The notes under the pieces were generated by a model. The model did no database searches. It worked only from the letters and a program-made list of their open reading frames with translations, and was not told the DNA's origin. From IMG/VR virus record IMGVR_UViG_3300010883_000571, positions 1 through 21,920 of that record: DNA of 21,920 bases; one strand, written 5' to 3'. The DNA comes from a virus. Positions 16,253-21,805 of the stretch are shown piece by piece; the first letter of the stretch is position 1; each line of letters begins with the position of its first letter. The position numbers and the translations under genes are program-made.

Positions 16253-16793
16253 CTGAGCCCTCCCTAAAAAGATCATTGAGCCGTTTGAAAATACTATTAC
16301 ATATTAAAAATGCACTATTCTTATCTCCACAAAACATAACATTTATATCATGTCTTATGCTAATCTCCATTAGTGACTTTATTAAATATTTTCCACTTAT
16401 CCTTGTCTGTTCTACTATCTTGAATCTTTTAAAGTTTGGTAACTTGGCTTTTCCGGATTCGTATAACTTATACAACTCTCGATCTTCTTCATTAAGTAAA
16501 CTAAGAGGGTAGTCTATAACGTCTAAAGCCGAAAATTCTAACAGAAGATAGCGAAAGTGGAAACTCTTCATTCTTTCCATTTCGTTATAAAATGCTTTTT
16601 TCTTTTTCCCTAGATTCATCGCTATTTCTGACACAGAAGCCTTTCTCTCCACACAGACAACTTCCTCAAACCCTTTAAGGGTGTAGTCGCCGGTATGGAG
16701 AGTATCAACTTCCATCCCCTCGCACTTGTCGTAAGGGGAAAAGAACCATCCGTCTTGCTCTCTCGTGTCTTTTATGACTGTATATTTAGCCAC
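16224..16793 (-). CDS. ERCC4/XPF-type DNA nuclease
   Basis: 189 residues starting with GTG at 16793. The next Met (27) would remove Asp9 of IKDTREQ, so the GTG is preferred although the SD is weak (GGGG, 13 nt away). The N-terminal third has the ERCC4 nuclease pattern: DTRE (9-12), HTGDYTL with Gly35-Asp36-Tyr37, and VCVERKASVSE with Glu49-Arg50-Lys51. The classic motif is GD...ERKxxxD; here the final Asp position is Ser55, with Glu56 beside it. A helical middle (KKKKAFYNEMERMKSF) and further helices follow, with no obvious HhH tandem as in eukaryotic XPF. The likely activity is structure-specific nicking of branched or flap DNA, for example resolving replication or packaging intermediates. 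The gene follows the 95-aa gene closely and overlaps the ClpP gene. Confidence 0.85.
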   Translation of the reverse strand: MAKYTVIKDTREQDGWFFSPYDKCEGMEVDTLHTGDYTLKGFEEVVCVERKASVSEIAMNLGKKKKAFYNEMERMKSFHFRYLLLEFSALDVIDYPLSLLNEEDRELYKLYESGKAKLPNFKRFKIVEQTRISGKYLIKSLMEISIRHDINVMFCGDKNSAFLICNSIFKRLNDLFREGSDDKGNRPDW

Positions 16794-16799
16794 TATAGA

Positions 16800-17087
16800 T
16801 TAAATTCCCCATCGTTTTGGTTTATCTTCCTCTTCTTTATCCACGTCAATCTCTACCACTGGATCTGGTGTAGGGGCTGGGGCTGGCGGTTCACCAGAGA
16901 CAAGAACAATGTGACTTTTATCCGCTGCCCACTTAGCAGAAACGCCTAGAGGAGCAAGCTCTATGTTCGCAGCATTTATACCTCTCCAGTACTGGCCACG
17001 ATCAGCCCATTCAACCTTACAGGTACTGTCTTCACCGGCCGCTAGTTCTCTGCCCGCTTTAATTATAGCTTCTTTAAGTAAACTCAT
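16800..17087 (-). CDS. Unknown 95-aa protein with Pro-rich, acidic tail
   Basis: GGAG lies 5 nt before ATG 17087, and the start overlaps the HNH stop in ATGA. The first ~65 residues form a compact domain (LLKEAIIKAGRELAAGEDSTCKVEW, NIELAPLGVSAKWAADKSHIVLVSG). A PPAPAPTPDP linker then leads into an acidic stretch (EIDVDKEEEDK) and a short basic-aromatic end (PKRWGI). This layout, folded domain plus flexible linker plus terminal peptide, is common for adaptor proteins that bind a partner through the tail. No family recognised. It is coupled to the HNH gene and followed 6 nt later by the ERCC4-type nuclease, so a role with these nucleases is possible but unproven. Confidence 0.65.
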   Translation of the reverse strand: MSLLKEAIIKAGRELAAGEDSTCKVEWADRGQYWRGINAANIELAPLGVSAKWAADKSHIVLVSGEPPAPAPTPDPVVEIDVDKEEEDKPKRWGI

Positions 17088-17356
17088 TTTTTTCTCCGTA
17101 TCTTTTCATTAAAATATAACACATAGTGTGACTCTTTGCCGGTAACGTCCTTGTGACATTCACGGCATAACGTTATTCCATTATCCGTATCGTACCTTAG
17201 TGTACTAGCAGAACTCCACTTTATTATGTGGTGTACATTTAGCCAAGCACGCTTTCCCTTCTTATTACACATTTGGCACGTATACTTATCTCTTTTTAGT
17301 ACGGATCTCCTGAACTTCTTGTATGTTGGGTCGCTGTAGTCTCGCCTTCTGGACAT
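17084..17356 (-). CDS. HNH endonuclease
   Basis: 90 residues with a full HNH zinc-finger nuclease core: CQMC (Cys27, Cys30), VHHIIKW (His42-His43), DTDNGITLC (Asn59), and CRECHK (Cys64, Cys67, His68). The basic N-terminus (SRRRDYSDPTYKKFRRSVLKRDKY) is usual for these proteins. ATG 17356 lies inside the end of the GDP-mannose dehydratase gene, giving a 71-nt overlap. No later Met would keep the first Cys pair, so the overlap is real unless a rarer start is used. Free-standing HNH proteins near terminases often assist DNA cleavage during packaging; others are homing enzymes. With no sign of an intron or inserted copy, the packaging-related role is the better guess. Confidence 0.88.
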   Translation of the reverse strand: MSRRRDYSDPTYKKFRRSVLKRDKYTCQMCNKKGKRAWLNVHHIIKWSSASTLRYDTDNGITLCRECHKDVTGKESHYVLYFNEKIRRKK

Positions 17357-18473
17357 CGTTATCTGTCATCCTTGTTGCTAAATCTATAAATGAAATTTTT
17401 CTTTTCCAACCGAGAACCGTCTCTGCCTTTTTAGGAACACCTAGCAGGTAATCCACTTCAGCCGCTCTATAAAAATCCGGATCAATAGTAACATGATATT
17501 CCCAGTCCTCAATACCTACGTGATTAAATACCACGTCTAAAAACTGTCCAACACTATACGTTTCTCCGGTAGCCACTACGAAATCGCCCGAACTATCTTC
17601 CTGAAGCATTAGCCACATAGCTTCAACATAGTCCTTAGCGTGCCCCCAGTCTCGTCTAGCCTCTAAATTTCCCAGTCTAAGCTTAGGAAATCGTGACGTG
17701 ATATCACCACCATCATTCATTAGGAGTATATCATCTTCATCACTGCTTAAATCTATGAAACCGGCAGTAGTTTTTCGCCAATTAACGAATTCGCCCACCC
17801 ACTTAGTGATTTTACGTGTAACAAAAGCCTCGCCACGCCTCTCGCTCTCGTGATTAAAAAGAATGCCACAGCTTCCATGGATTCCATACCCCTCTCTGTA
17901 GTTACGCACCAAGTGATGTGCTGCTAATTTAGCGATTCCATAAGGGCTTTGCGGAATGAAGGGAGTGTCCTCGTCTTGATATTTTAGATAGGTATACAAA
18001 CCCTTACCGTCTGGGCTATCTACGACAACACTACCGTCTGTATTCATCATAAGGGTTGGGTTGGTGTCTAGCGTATAGTTTTTACCAAACATCTCACTGC
18101 TACTAGCTTGATAGAATCTAATGCTACTTTTTCTAGAGCTATACCTGATGGCCTCAAGTATGTTCAAAACGCCACCCGCTGTAATATCCCACGTTAGACT
18201 AGGCTGCTTAAAACTAGTCCCTACATGAGACTGTGCAGCCAAATTATAAATCTCGTCAGGACAGGCATCTTCTATAACCTTACTTACACTAAATCCATCC
18301 GTAATGTCTCCCTCTACAATTTTAATTTTTGGCAGGATATGTTCAATGCGAGATAACGTGTTTACGCTTACTCTGCGTGTCACCCCCGTAACCTCATATC
18401 CTTTGTCCAACAAAAGTTCTGCTAAGTAACTTCCGTCTTGACCTGTTATTCCGAATATTAGTGCTTTTTTCAT
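17286..18473 (-). CDS. gmd: GDP-mannose 4,6-dehydratase
   Basis: 395 residues of the extended SDR family; converts GDP-mannose to GDP-4-keto-6-deoxymannose, precursor of fucose, rhamnose and related sugars. NADP-binding GITGQDGSYLAE (8-19), IYNLAAQSHVG (75-85), catalytic SSSEMFG (Ser124-126, Glu127) and SPYGIAK (Tyr178, Lys182) are present, as are the GMD-specific ILFNHESERRGEAFVTRKIT and RRDWGHAKDYVEAMW. Compared with bacterial Gmd there are two insertions: about 30 residues between Glu127 and Tyr178 (KNYTLDTNPTLMMN region), and about 27 residues between 231 and 265. The start overlaps the methyltransferase-like gene in ATGA, and AAGGAG lies 11 nt upstream. The product may decorate virion or host glycans or change host surface sugars. 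Pathway partners (fcl, rmd, glycosyltransferases) are not in the window. Confidence 0.96.
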   Translation of the reverse strand: MKKALIFGITGQDGSYLAELLLDKGYEVTGVTRRVSVNTLSRIEHILPKIKIVEGDITDGFSVSKVIEDACPDEIYNLAAQSHVGTSFKQPSLTWDITAGGVLNILEAIRYSSRKSSIRFYQASSSEMFGKNYTLDTNPTLMMNTDGSVVVDSPDGKGLYTYLKYQDEDTPFIPQSPYGIAKLAAHHLVRNYREGYGIHGSCGILFNHESERRGEAFVTRKITKWVGEFVNWRKTTAGFIDLSSDEDDILLMNDGGDITSRFPKLRLGNLEARRDWGHAKDYVEAMWLMLQEDSSGDFVVATGETYSVGQFLDVVFNHVGIEDWEYHVTIDPDFYRAAEVDYLLGVPKKAETVLGWKRKISFIDLATRMTDNDVQKARLQRPNIQEVQEIRTKKR

Positions 18474-19237
18474 CTATCTAACTGCTCCTTGGTTATTCCT
18501 TTGTTGTCTAGTGTGCATAGGTGAGCCTTGAGTCTCGCCATTCTTCCTTCCGCGAGTCTTTCTCCCCATAGTGTATCCTTGGCTACGTGAGCAATGAACA
18601 AATTTTCATGAATATATTCTCTTTGAACTAAGTAATTACACTGCTCTATTGCAGCCCTCGTTCCCGTTCGTACCTTTCCTTCTGACCAGTCATCACATAC
18701 AAAGATAAACTCGTCGGCTAAAACCGGATAGTAGTAGTATAAAGATAGGAAGTGATCACCAAGATTGTGCCCCCCATCGTAAAAATACATATTAATGGGC
18801 TTCCTTACTTTATTCAGAGGCATACCAAAACAGTCACCGTCATAGAAATCAAACTCTACAGTTTCGCCTTCGTCTTCTGGCTGCATTAGAGTTAACATGA
18901 CATCAAGGTCTAAATTAACCAACCCCGACTTAGGGACCATGACCTGATCTCTAGAGTACTGGGAGAAATCGTCGCAAGCAAATGCATACTCAACGTTATT
19001 TTTATAAAGGGCCGAGTACAAACATGCACCCTTCCATGTTCCGATCTGCATATATCGACATCCATCAAAACTAGCCAGTAGATTCAATAGGTTTCTGGCA
19101 CCCTCTTGTATCATCCCGTCCATAGATTTGGCTTTTTCGTTCAGCTTTGAGTGTCCGAGCTTATATTTTTCTATAGATTCCTCGATATGATCCTCAAAGA
19201 ATGTTCCGGTCGACCAGCTCATAATTTTTTCCTTCAC
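18470..19237 (-). CDS. Class I SAM-dependent methyltransferase-like protein
   Basis: 255 residues from GTG 19237, which has GGAG 6 nt upstream. An in-frame ATG at 19222 with AAGGA is an equally likely start (250 aa). Rossmann features match the methyltransf_24 type: YMQIGTWKGACLYSAL (62-77, SAM-binding motif I), ACDDFSQY (end of strand 2, acidic residues 89-90), YFYDGGH (151-157) and FIFVCDDWSEGKVRTGT (178-193). These DGGH and DDW motifs recur in methyltransferases of sugar and antibiotic pathways. The first base of the gene lies 1 nt past the previous stop, and its end overlaps gmd, so it is co-translated with the sugar enzyme. A sugar or surface-glycan substrate is suggested by that pairing, but no substrate can be read from the sequence. 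Confidence 0.78.
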   Translation of the reverse strand: MKEKIMSWSTGTFFEDHIEESIEKYKLGHSKLNEKAKSMDGMIQEGARNLLNLLASFDGCRYMQIGTWKGACLYSALYKNNVEYAFACDDFSQYSRDQVMVPKSGLVNLDLDVMLTLMQPEDEGETVEFDFYDGDCFGMPLNKVRKPINMYFYDGGHNLGDHFLSLYYYYPVLADEFIFVCDDWSEGKVRTGTRAAIEQCNYLVQREYIHENLFIAHVAKDTLWGERLAEGRMARLKAHLCTLDNKGITKEQLDR

Positions 19238-19238
19238 T

Positions 19239-20033
19239 TTATTCTCCTAGTAATGTCTCTGGTGTTAAAAGCGGCTGATCTACGGTTCCGTCTAAGTATT
19301 CATGATATTCCGACAGACGTTCTTTCTCTTTTTCCATAGCTAGTCGCATCTTTTCCATGTCTACGCCTATTTTGGTGCGGAATGATTTATCTGTAGCTAT
19401 CTGTTTCACCAATGAAGCGAAAGTTTGCTTACTATCTTCAATCGCCTTGATACGTTGCTCTCTGGTGCCCTTTAGATCCTTCAGCATCGTCGCCTTACGA
19501 GCTTGGAGATCTTTGTAGTCTTTGGATAGGGTTTCCTGTGAGGCTCTTAAAATGGCCACCTGACGCTCCAGTTGTATAACATAGTCCATGTCTCTCTGAT
19601 CCTTGTCCACTGCCTTTTCTTCTAGCACCAGTTGTTCAAAGGTGGAAACCTGTAACTGCCCCTTCCTTTGACTCCTCAAGATACGATTCATTAATATTTC
19701 GAGTTTGATGGTGTCAATTATTTGCATTTCTTCCGTATGGAACACATCGTCTTTAAATTGACTCCACATCTTCTTAAAGTGAAACTCAAACATTTCCAAC
19801 TCTTCAGAAGAAAACTGATGAATTAGCTCCTTATAGTATGGTTTGGACTTAAGTTCATTAGCTACCGCCGCTTCTTTTTTTTGCTTCGCAGAGAAACCAA
19901 TTTTTTCACCTATCCACTCACGGATACTCTTGGGATCCCTATCCAGTTGCGATGCTATATCGTCTGGAGATAGAACCTCGGCTTTGGCCTCGATAAAAGA
20001 CATCTCTTCAGTTGAAAATCTACCCTTCTTCAT
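19239..20033 (-). CDS. HTH/coiled-coil protein, candidate small terminase subunit
   Basis: 264 residues from the second of two adjacent ATGs (20033), which has GGAG at 6 nt; the first ATG (20036) is only 3 nt from it. The N-terminus (FSTEEMSFIEAKAEVLSPDDIASQLDRDPKSIREWI) reads as a helix-turn-helix of the type that counts DNA sites in TerS proteins. The rest is almost wholly helical with a long coiled coil (DYVIQLERQVAILRASQETLSKDYKDLQARKATMLKDLKG). This is suitable for ring or oligomer formation. It overlaps the sigma gene by 14 nt. TerS normally sits next to TerL; here six genes separate them, which weakens the assignment. A DNA-binding regulator is the main alternative. Confidence 0.6.
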   Translation of the reverse strand: MKKGRFSTEEMSFIEAKAEVLSPDDIASQLDRDPKSIREWIGEKIGFSAKQKKEAAVANELKSKPYYKELIHQFSSEELEMFEFHFKKMWSQFKDDVFHTEEMQIIDTIKLEILMNRILRSQRKGQLQVSTFEQLVLEEKAVDKDQRDMDYVIQLERQVAILRASQETLSKDYKDLQARKATMLKDLKGTREQRIKAIEDSKQTFASLVKQIATDKSFRTKIGVDMEKMRLAMEKEKERLSEYHEYLDGTVDQPLLTPETLLGE

Positions 20034-20541
20034 CATATTCTCCGTTTATTATTCTCTCTATGGCATCAATAACAATAGCCTTGCGGCCTTTTGGCAAAGA
20101 AGCGTTTGATTGGAGCTTCAGATAGTCACGTCGTAAATGAGATGGAAGCTTACGATCAATAAGATAAAGTGTCTCGTTTGCTTGGGCGTGACTTACTGTC
20201 TGGTCTGTTGTACATATATTGTAGAGGGCATCAATATCCATAGGTTCTAGGAGTCTTTTCTTCTGGTCCTGTATCTTTTGGGCGGCAGTGCCATAGTCTA
20301 ACCTGAAATAATTATCACGTTTAAATGTCTTAAGCCTGTTACTGATATGAGTGTACATGAAATTCTCTAGGGGGCGAGTTGTATCGTACTTCTCTAACCC
20401 TGCAATCCCAATCAAGAAAGCCTCTTGCTGTATATCTTCTACACCATATGAGGCAAAGACAAATTTAGGGGCCAGTCTCTTGGCGATTTTCATTATAGTC
20501 TCTACGGCTGCATCCTCATCAACTCCTTCGGGGACTTTCAT
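20020..20541 (-). CDS. Phage sigma factor, region-2 only (T4 gp55-like candidate)
   Basis: 173 residues, near the 185 of T4 gp55. Residues ~16-80 form a sigma-70 region 2: AKRLAPKFVFASYGVEDIQQEAFLIGIAGLEKYD (2.1-2.2, core-binding) and PLENFMYTHISNRLKTFKRDNYFRLD (2.3-2.4, -10 recognition and melting). There is no region 4, hence no -35 reader, as in late sigma factors that rely on the sliding clamp. The acidic C-terminus (INGEYDEEG) might be a clamp-binding tail, but no clear motif can be claimed. The ATG overlaps the preceding stop (TAATG), and AAAGGA lies 11 nt upstream. It likely directs host RNA polymerase to the leftward late genes; being second in that operon it would amplify its own expression. 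Family is fairly clear; late-gene control is inferred. Confidence 0.8.
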   Translation of the reverse strand: MKVPEGVDEDAAVETIMKIAKRLAPKFVFASYGVEDIQQEAFLIGIAGLEKYDTTRPLENFMYTHISNRLKTFKRDNYFRLDYGTAAQKIQDQKKRLLEPMDIDALYNICTTDQTVSHAQANETLYLIDRKLPSHLRRDYLKLQSNASLPKGRKAIVIDAIERIINGEYDEEG

Positions 20542-20807
20542 TAGAACATCTTTCCTTTACGGTTTTCTTCTTCTATAATATCCATCAGATCAATGATGTG
20601 CTCTTCTTGTTCTCGGAAGTTTTCTTTAGCTGTTATCTTGTCTTGTTCTTTAAGCTTCTCCTCGTCGGCCAATAGCTCAGCGAGAGAGTATAGTGGGTCT
20701 GGAATCTGTAACTCCAGTTCCTTTTCTATCTCTTTAGCTAACTGTTCACCAGATTGGGCGTTCAATAAAGCCTTTACGTCTTTCATATTTCTTTTTCTTC
20801 TTGACAT
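20541..20807 (-). CDS. Unknown small acidic helical protein, 88 aa
   Basis: First gene of the leftward cluster, with AGGAGG 7 nt before the ATG, among the best ribosome sites in the window. A basic start (MSRRKRNMKDVKALLNAQ) leads to a charged, mostly helical body (KEIEKELELQIPDPLYSLAELLADEEKLKEQDKI) and a Glu-rich end (EEHIIDLMDIIEEENRKGKMF). Heptad-like spacing suggests a short coiled coil; the protein has no Cys and no membrane segment. It is coupled to the sigma gene by a TAATG overlap, so a partner role in transcription (co-activator or anti-sigma) is conceivable. No family is recognised and no function should be assumed. Confidence 0.65.
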   Translation of the reverse strand: MSRRKRNMKDVKALLNAQSGEQLAKEIEKELELQIPDPLYSLAELLADEEKLKEQDKITAKENFREQEEHIIDLMDIIEEENRKGKMF

Positions 20808-20843
20808 TCTCTATCCTCCTAAGGTATTATAACTATGGGACGC

Positions 20844-20855
20844 AATATATACACA
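20844..20855 (-). promoter_or_regulatory. Candidate late promoter of the leftward operon
   Basis: The minus strand reads TGTGTATATATT, 37 nt before the first leftward ATG. It is identical over 12 bases to the element behind the capsid terminator (8241-8252). A host-type TATAAT lies at 20831-20826 without a convincing -35 at 16-18 bp, so a second, host-sigma start is possible but weak. Confidence 0.5.
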
Positions 20856-21029
20856 CTTTAGTGACAAAAGAAGCAATACGGGGCTAGTCGGTTGGGTTTA
20901 GGTAAGACATATAGAAATATTTTGTTTGGATTGTGTCTACACCACCCCGGGTTTTCCGGCACACGCACACGACTTTTGAAAAAAACAGACAAATACCCCG
21001 TTTCTTTTGGGATTTATTCAAGTTTACCC

Positions 21030-21058
21030 TTGACAAAAGACGATATATATAATATAAT
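21030..21058 (+). promoter_or_regulatory. Early promoter P1, perfect sigma-70 consensus
   Basis: TTGACA at 21030-21035, 17-bp spacer, TATAAT at 21053-21058. The spacer contains GACGATA (21039-21045). Just after the -10 the sequence AACTT-AAG-AAGTT (about 21062-21074) is an inverted repeat at the expected start of transcription, perhaps an operator or a leader hairpin. No clear gene lies between this promoter and P2. Confidence 0.9.
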
Positions 21059-21130
21059 AAGAACTTAAGAAGTTAAATAACGAATAGCGACAAATAATGA
21101 AAAAAACCTTAAATAATAACCCGATTACCC

Positions 21131-21159
21131 TTGACAGCACAACCAATTTAATGTATAAT
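21131..21159 (+). promoter_or_regulatory. Early promoter P2, perfect sigma-70 consensus
   Basis: TTGACA at 21131-21136, exactly 17 bp, TATAAT at 21154-21159. It lacks the GACGATA spacer box of the other three. It drives the 70-aa gene that starts at 21220. Confidence 0.9.
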
Positions 21160-21219
21160 ACTAGTATGACAAACAACAACACAAACAATAATACCACGTT
21201 CTTGAAAGGAACACAGACT

Positions 21220-21432
21220 ATGACTACTAAAGCACACGACGTTCGGGTTATCAAGCACATCGGCACTAGCTACGATGTTTACGCCAACTTCCCTACAGTG
21301 CAAGATGCACTAGATTACATGCGACGTATGGCATTCGCTAATGATTGTTGGTATATCATTGACGCAAACGACAATCGTTTACGATTGAATGCTCAAAATA
21401 AACTTGAAGTATTCCATAGTTTAATCGGTTAA
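21220..21432 (+). CDS. Small early protein, 70 aa, unknown
   Basis: Start set at ATG 21220, with AAAGGAA about 8 nt upstream in the leader phrase TTCTTGAAAGGAACACA that recurs before the gene at 21806. The frame is open back to 21097, but that extension would run through promoter P2, is Asn/Thr low-complexity and has no ribosome site. The 70-residue protein (MTTKAHDVRVIKHIGTSYDVYANFPTVQDALDYMRRMAFANDCWYIIDANDNRLRL...) looks like a small alpha/beta domain: strand, then a helix in VQDALDYMRRMAFAND, then strands. No family recognised. Strong promoter, size and place suggest an early host-takeover protein, an inference from context. Confidence 0.75.
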   Translation: MTTKAHDVRVIKHIGTSYDVYANFPTVQDALDYMRRMAFANDCWYIIDANDNRLRLNAQNKLEVFHSLIG

Positions 21433-21447
21433 TGTTAAGGTTAGCCC

Positions 21448-21476
21448 TTGCACACGACGATAATACAGTATACAAT
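21448..21476 (+). promoter_or_regulatory. Early promoter P3
   Basis: TTGCAC at 21448-21453, 17-bp spacer, TACAAT at 21471-21476. The spacer has GACGATA at 21456-21462, 8 nt before the -10. The leader AATAAAGACATAAGAAAC resembles those after P1 and P4. It is less perfect than the others, so possibly a weaker promoter. Confidence 0.82.
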
Positions 21477-21518
21477 AAAGACATAAGAAACAACAACACT
21501 AACTAAGGAACACGAAAC

Positions 21519-21695
21519 ATGGCTTTTTTCATCTTCGCTCAAGACTTCGCCCGCAACACAGCTTACTCGGCTGGATATCAATTAGGTCGCCAATGTGGAT
21601 TGGGTTATGCTGACATGACGCCTTGCCCATACGACAACGAAACACTTGCCCAAGAATGGCAATGGGGTGTAAACTCTGGACGTTGCGATTCATAA
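21519..21695 (+). CDS. Small early protein, 58 aa, unknown
   Basis: A short frame from ATG 21519 to TAA 21693-21695, with AAGGAA 8 nt upstream and promoter P3 about 45 nt upstream. The protein (MAFFIFAQDFARNTAYSAGY, then QLGRQCGLGYADMTPCPYDN, ending WGVNSGRCDS) contains three Cys, three Trp/Tyr-rich turns and small residues in SAGYQLGR. It may be a compact one-helix domain possibly stabilised by metal or disulfides. No homologue comes to mind. It is an additional member of the promoter-small gene ladder. Codon use and the defined SD make chance unlikely. Confidence 0.7.
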   Translation: MAFFIFAQDFARNTAYSAGYQLGRQCGLGYADMTPCPYDNETLAQEWQWGVNSGRCDS

Positions 21696-21723
21696 ATACT
21701 TTGAGAATAATTAACGTTTGCTA

Positions 21724-21752
21724 TTGACGATAGACGATACTAAGTATATAAT
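21724..21752 (+). promoter_or_regulatory. Early promoter P4
   Basis: TTGACG at 21724-21729, 17-bp spacer, TATAAT at 21747-21752. GACGATA occurs twice (21726-21732 overlapping the -35, and 21733-21739). The leader AATAAGAACATAAGAAGTTAA is nearly the same as after P1. Confidence 0.9.
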
Positions 21753-21805
21753 AAGAACATAAGAAGTTAAGACATTACAACCCGTTTCTTGAAAGGAAAC
21801 ACACT

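Larger units (their letters stand above)
20808..21219. other. Divergent intergenic control region between late and early genes
   Basis: Over 400 bases without a convincing gene. At its left end it holds the leftward candidate late element (20844-20855) and a TATAAT-like hexamer (20826-20831). At its right end are two consensus rightward sigma-70 promoters. The middle (about 20871-21020) has short GC-rich words (CCCCGGG around 20944) and A-tracts. I find no tRNA, no strong hairpin, and no iterons. It may also hold replication or operator sites, but nothing shows this directly. Confidence 0.6.

Noticed and set aside
16253-16276. Upstream ATG adding 8 residues to the ClpP-like protein
   Set aside because: No ribosome site before it, while GGGAGG sits 6 nt before ATG 16252, giving the usual ClpP length.
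17084-17356. HNH gene as a homing endonuclease within an intron or inserted element
   Set aside because: No split gene, intron-like structure or repeats flank it; it is coupled to its neighbours.
21097-21219. 41-residue N-terminal extension of the 70-aa early protein
   Set aside because: It spans promoter P2, is Asn/Thr low-complexity and has no ribosome site, whereas ATG 21220 has a good SD and the recurring leader.
21024-21266. 80-aa minus-strand frame across the early promoters
   Set aside because: Covers two perfect rightward promoters, no SD, and a composition typical of AT-rich noncoding DNA.
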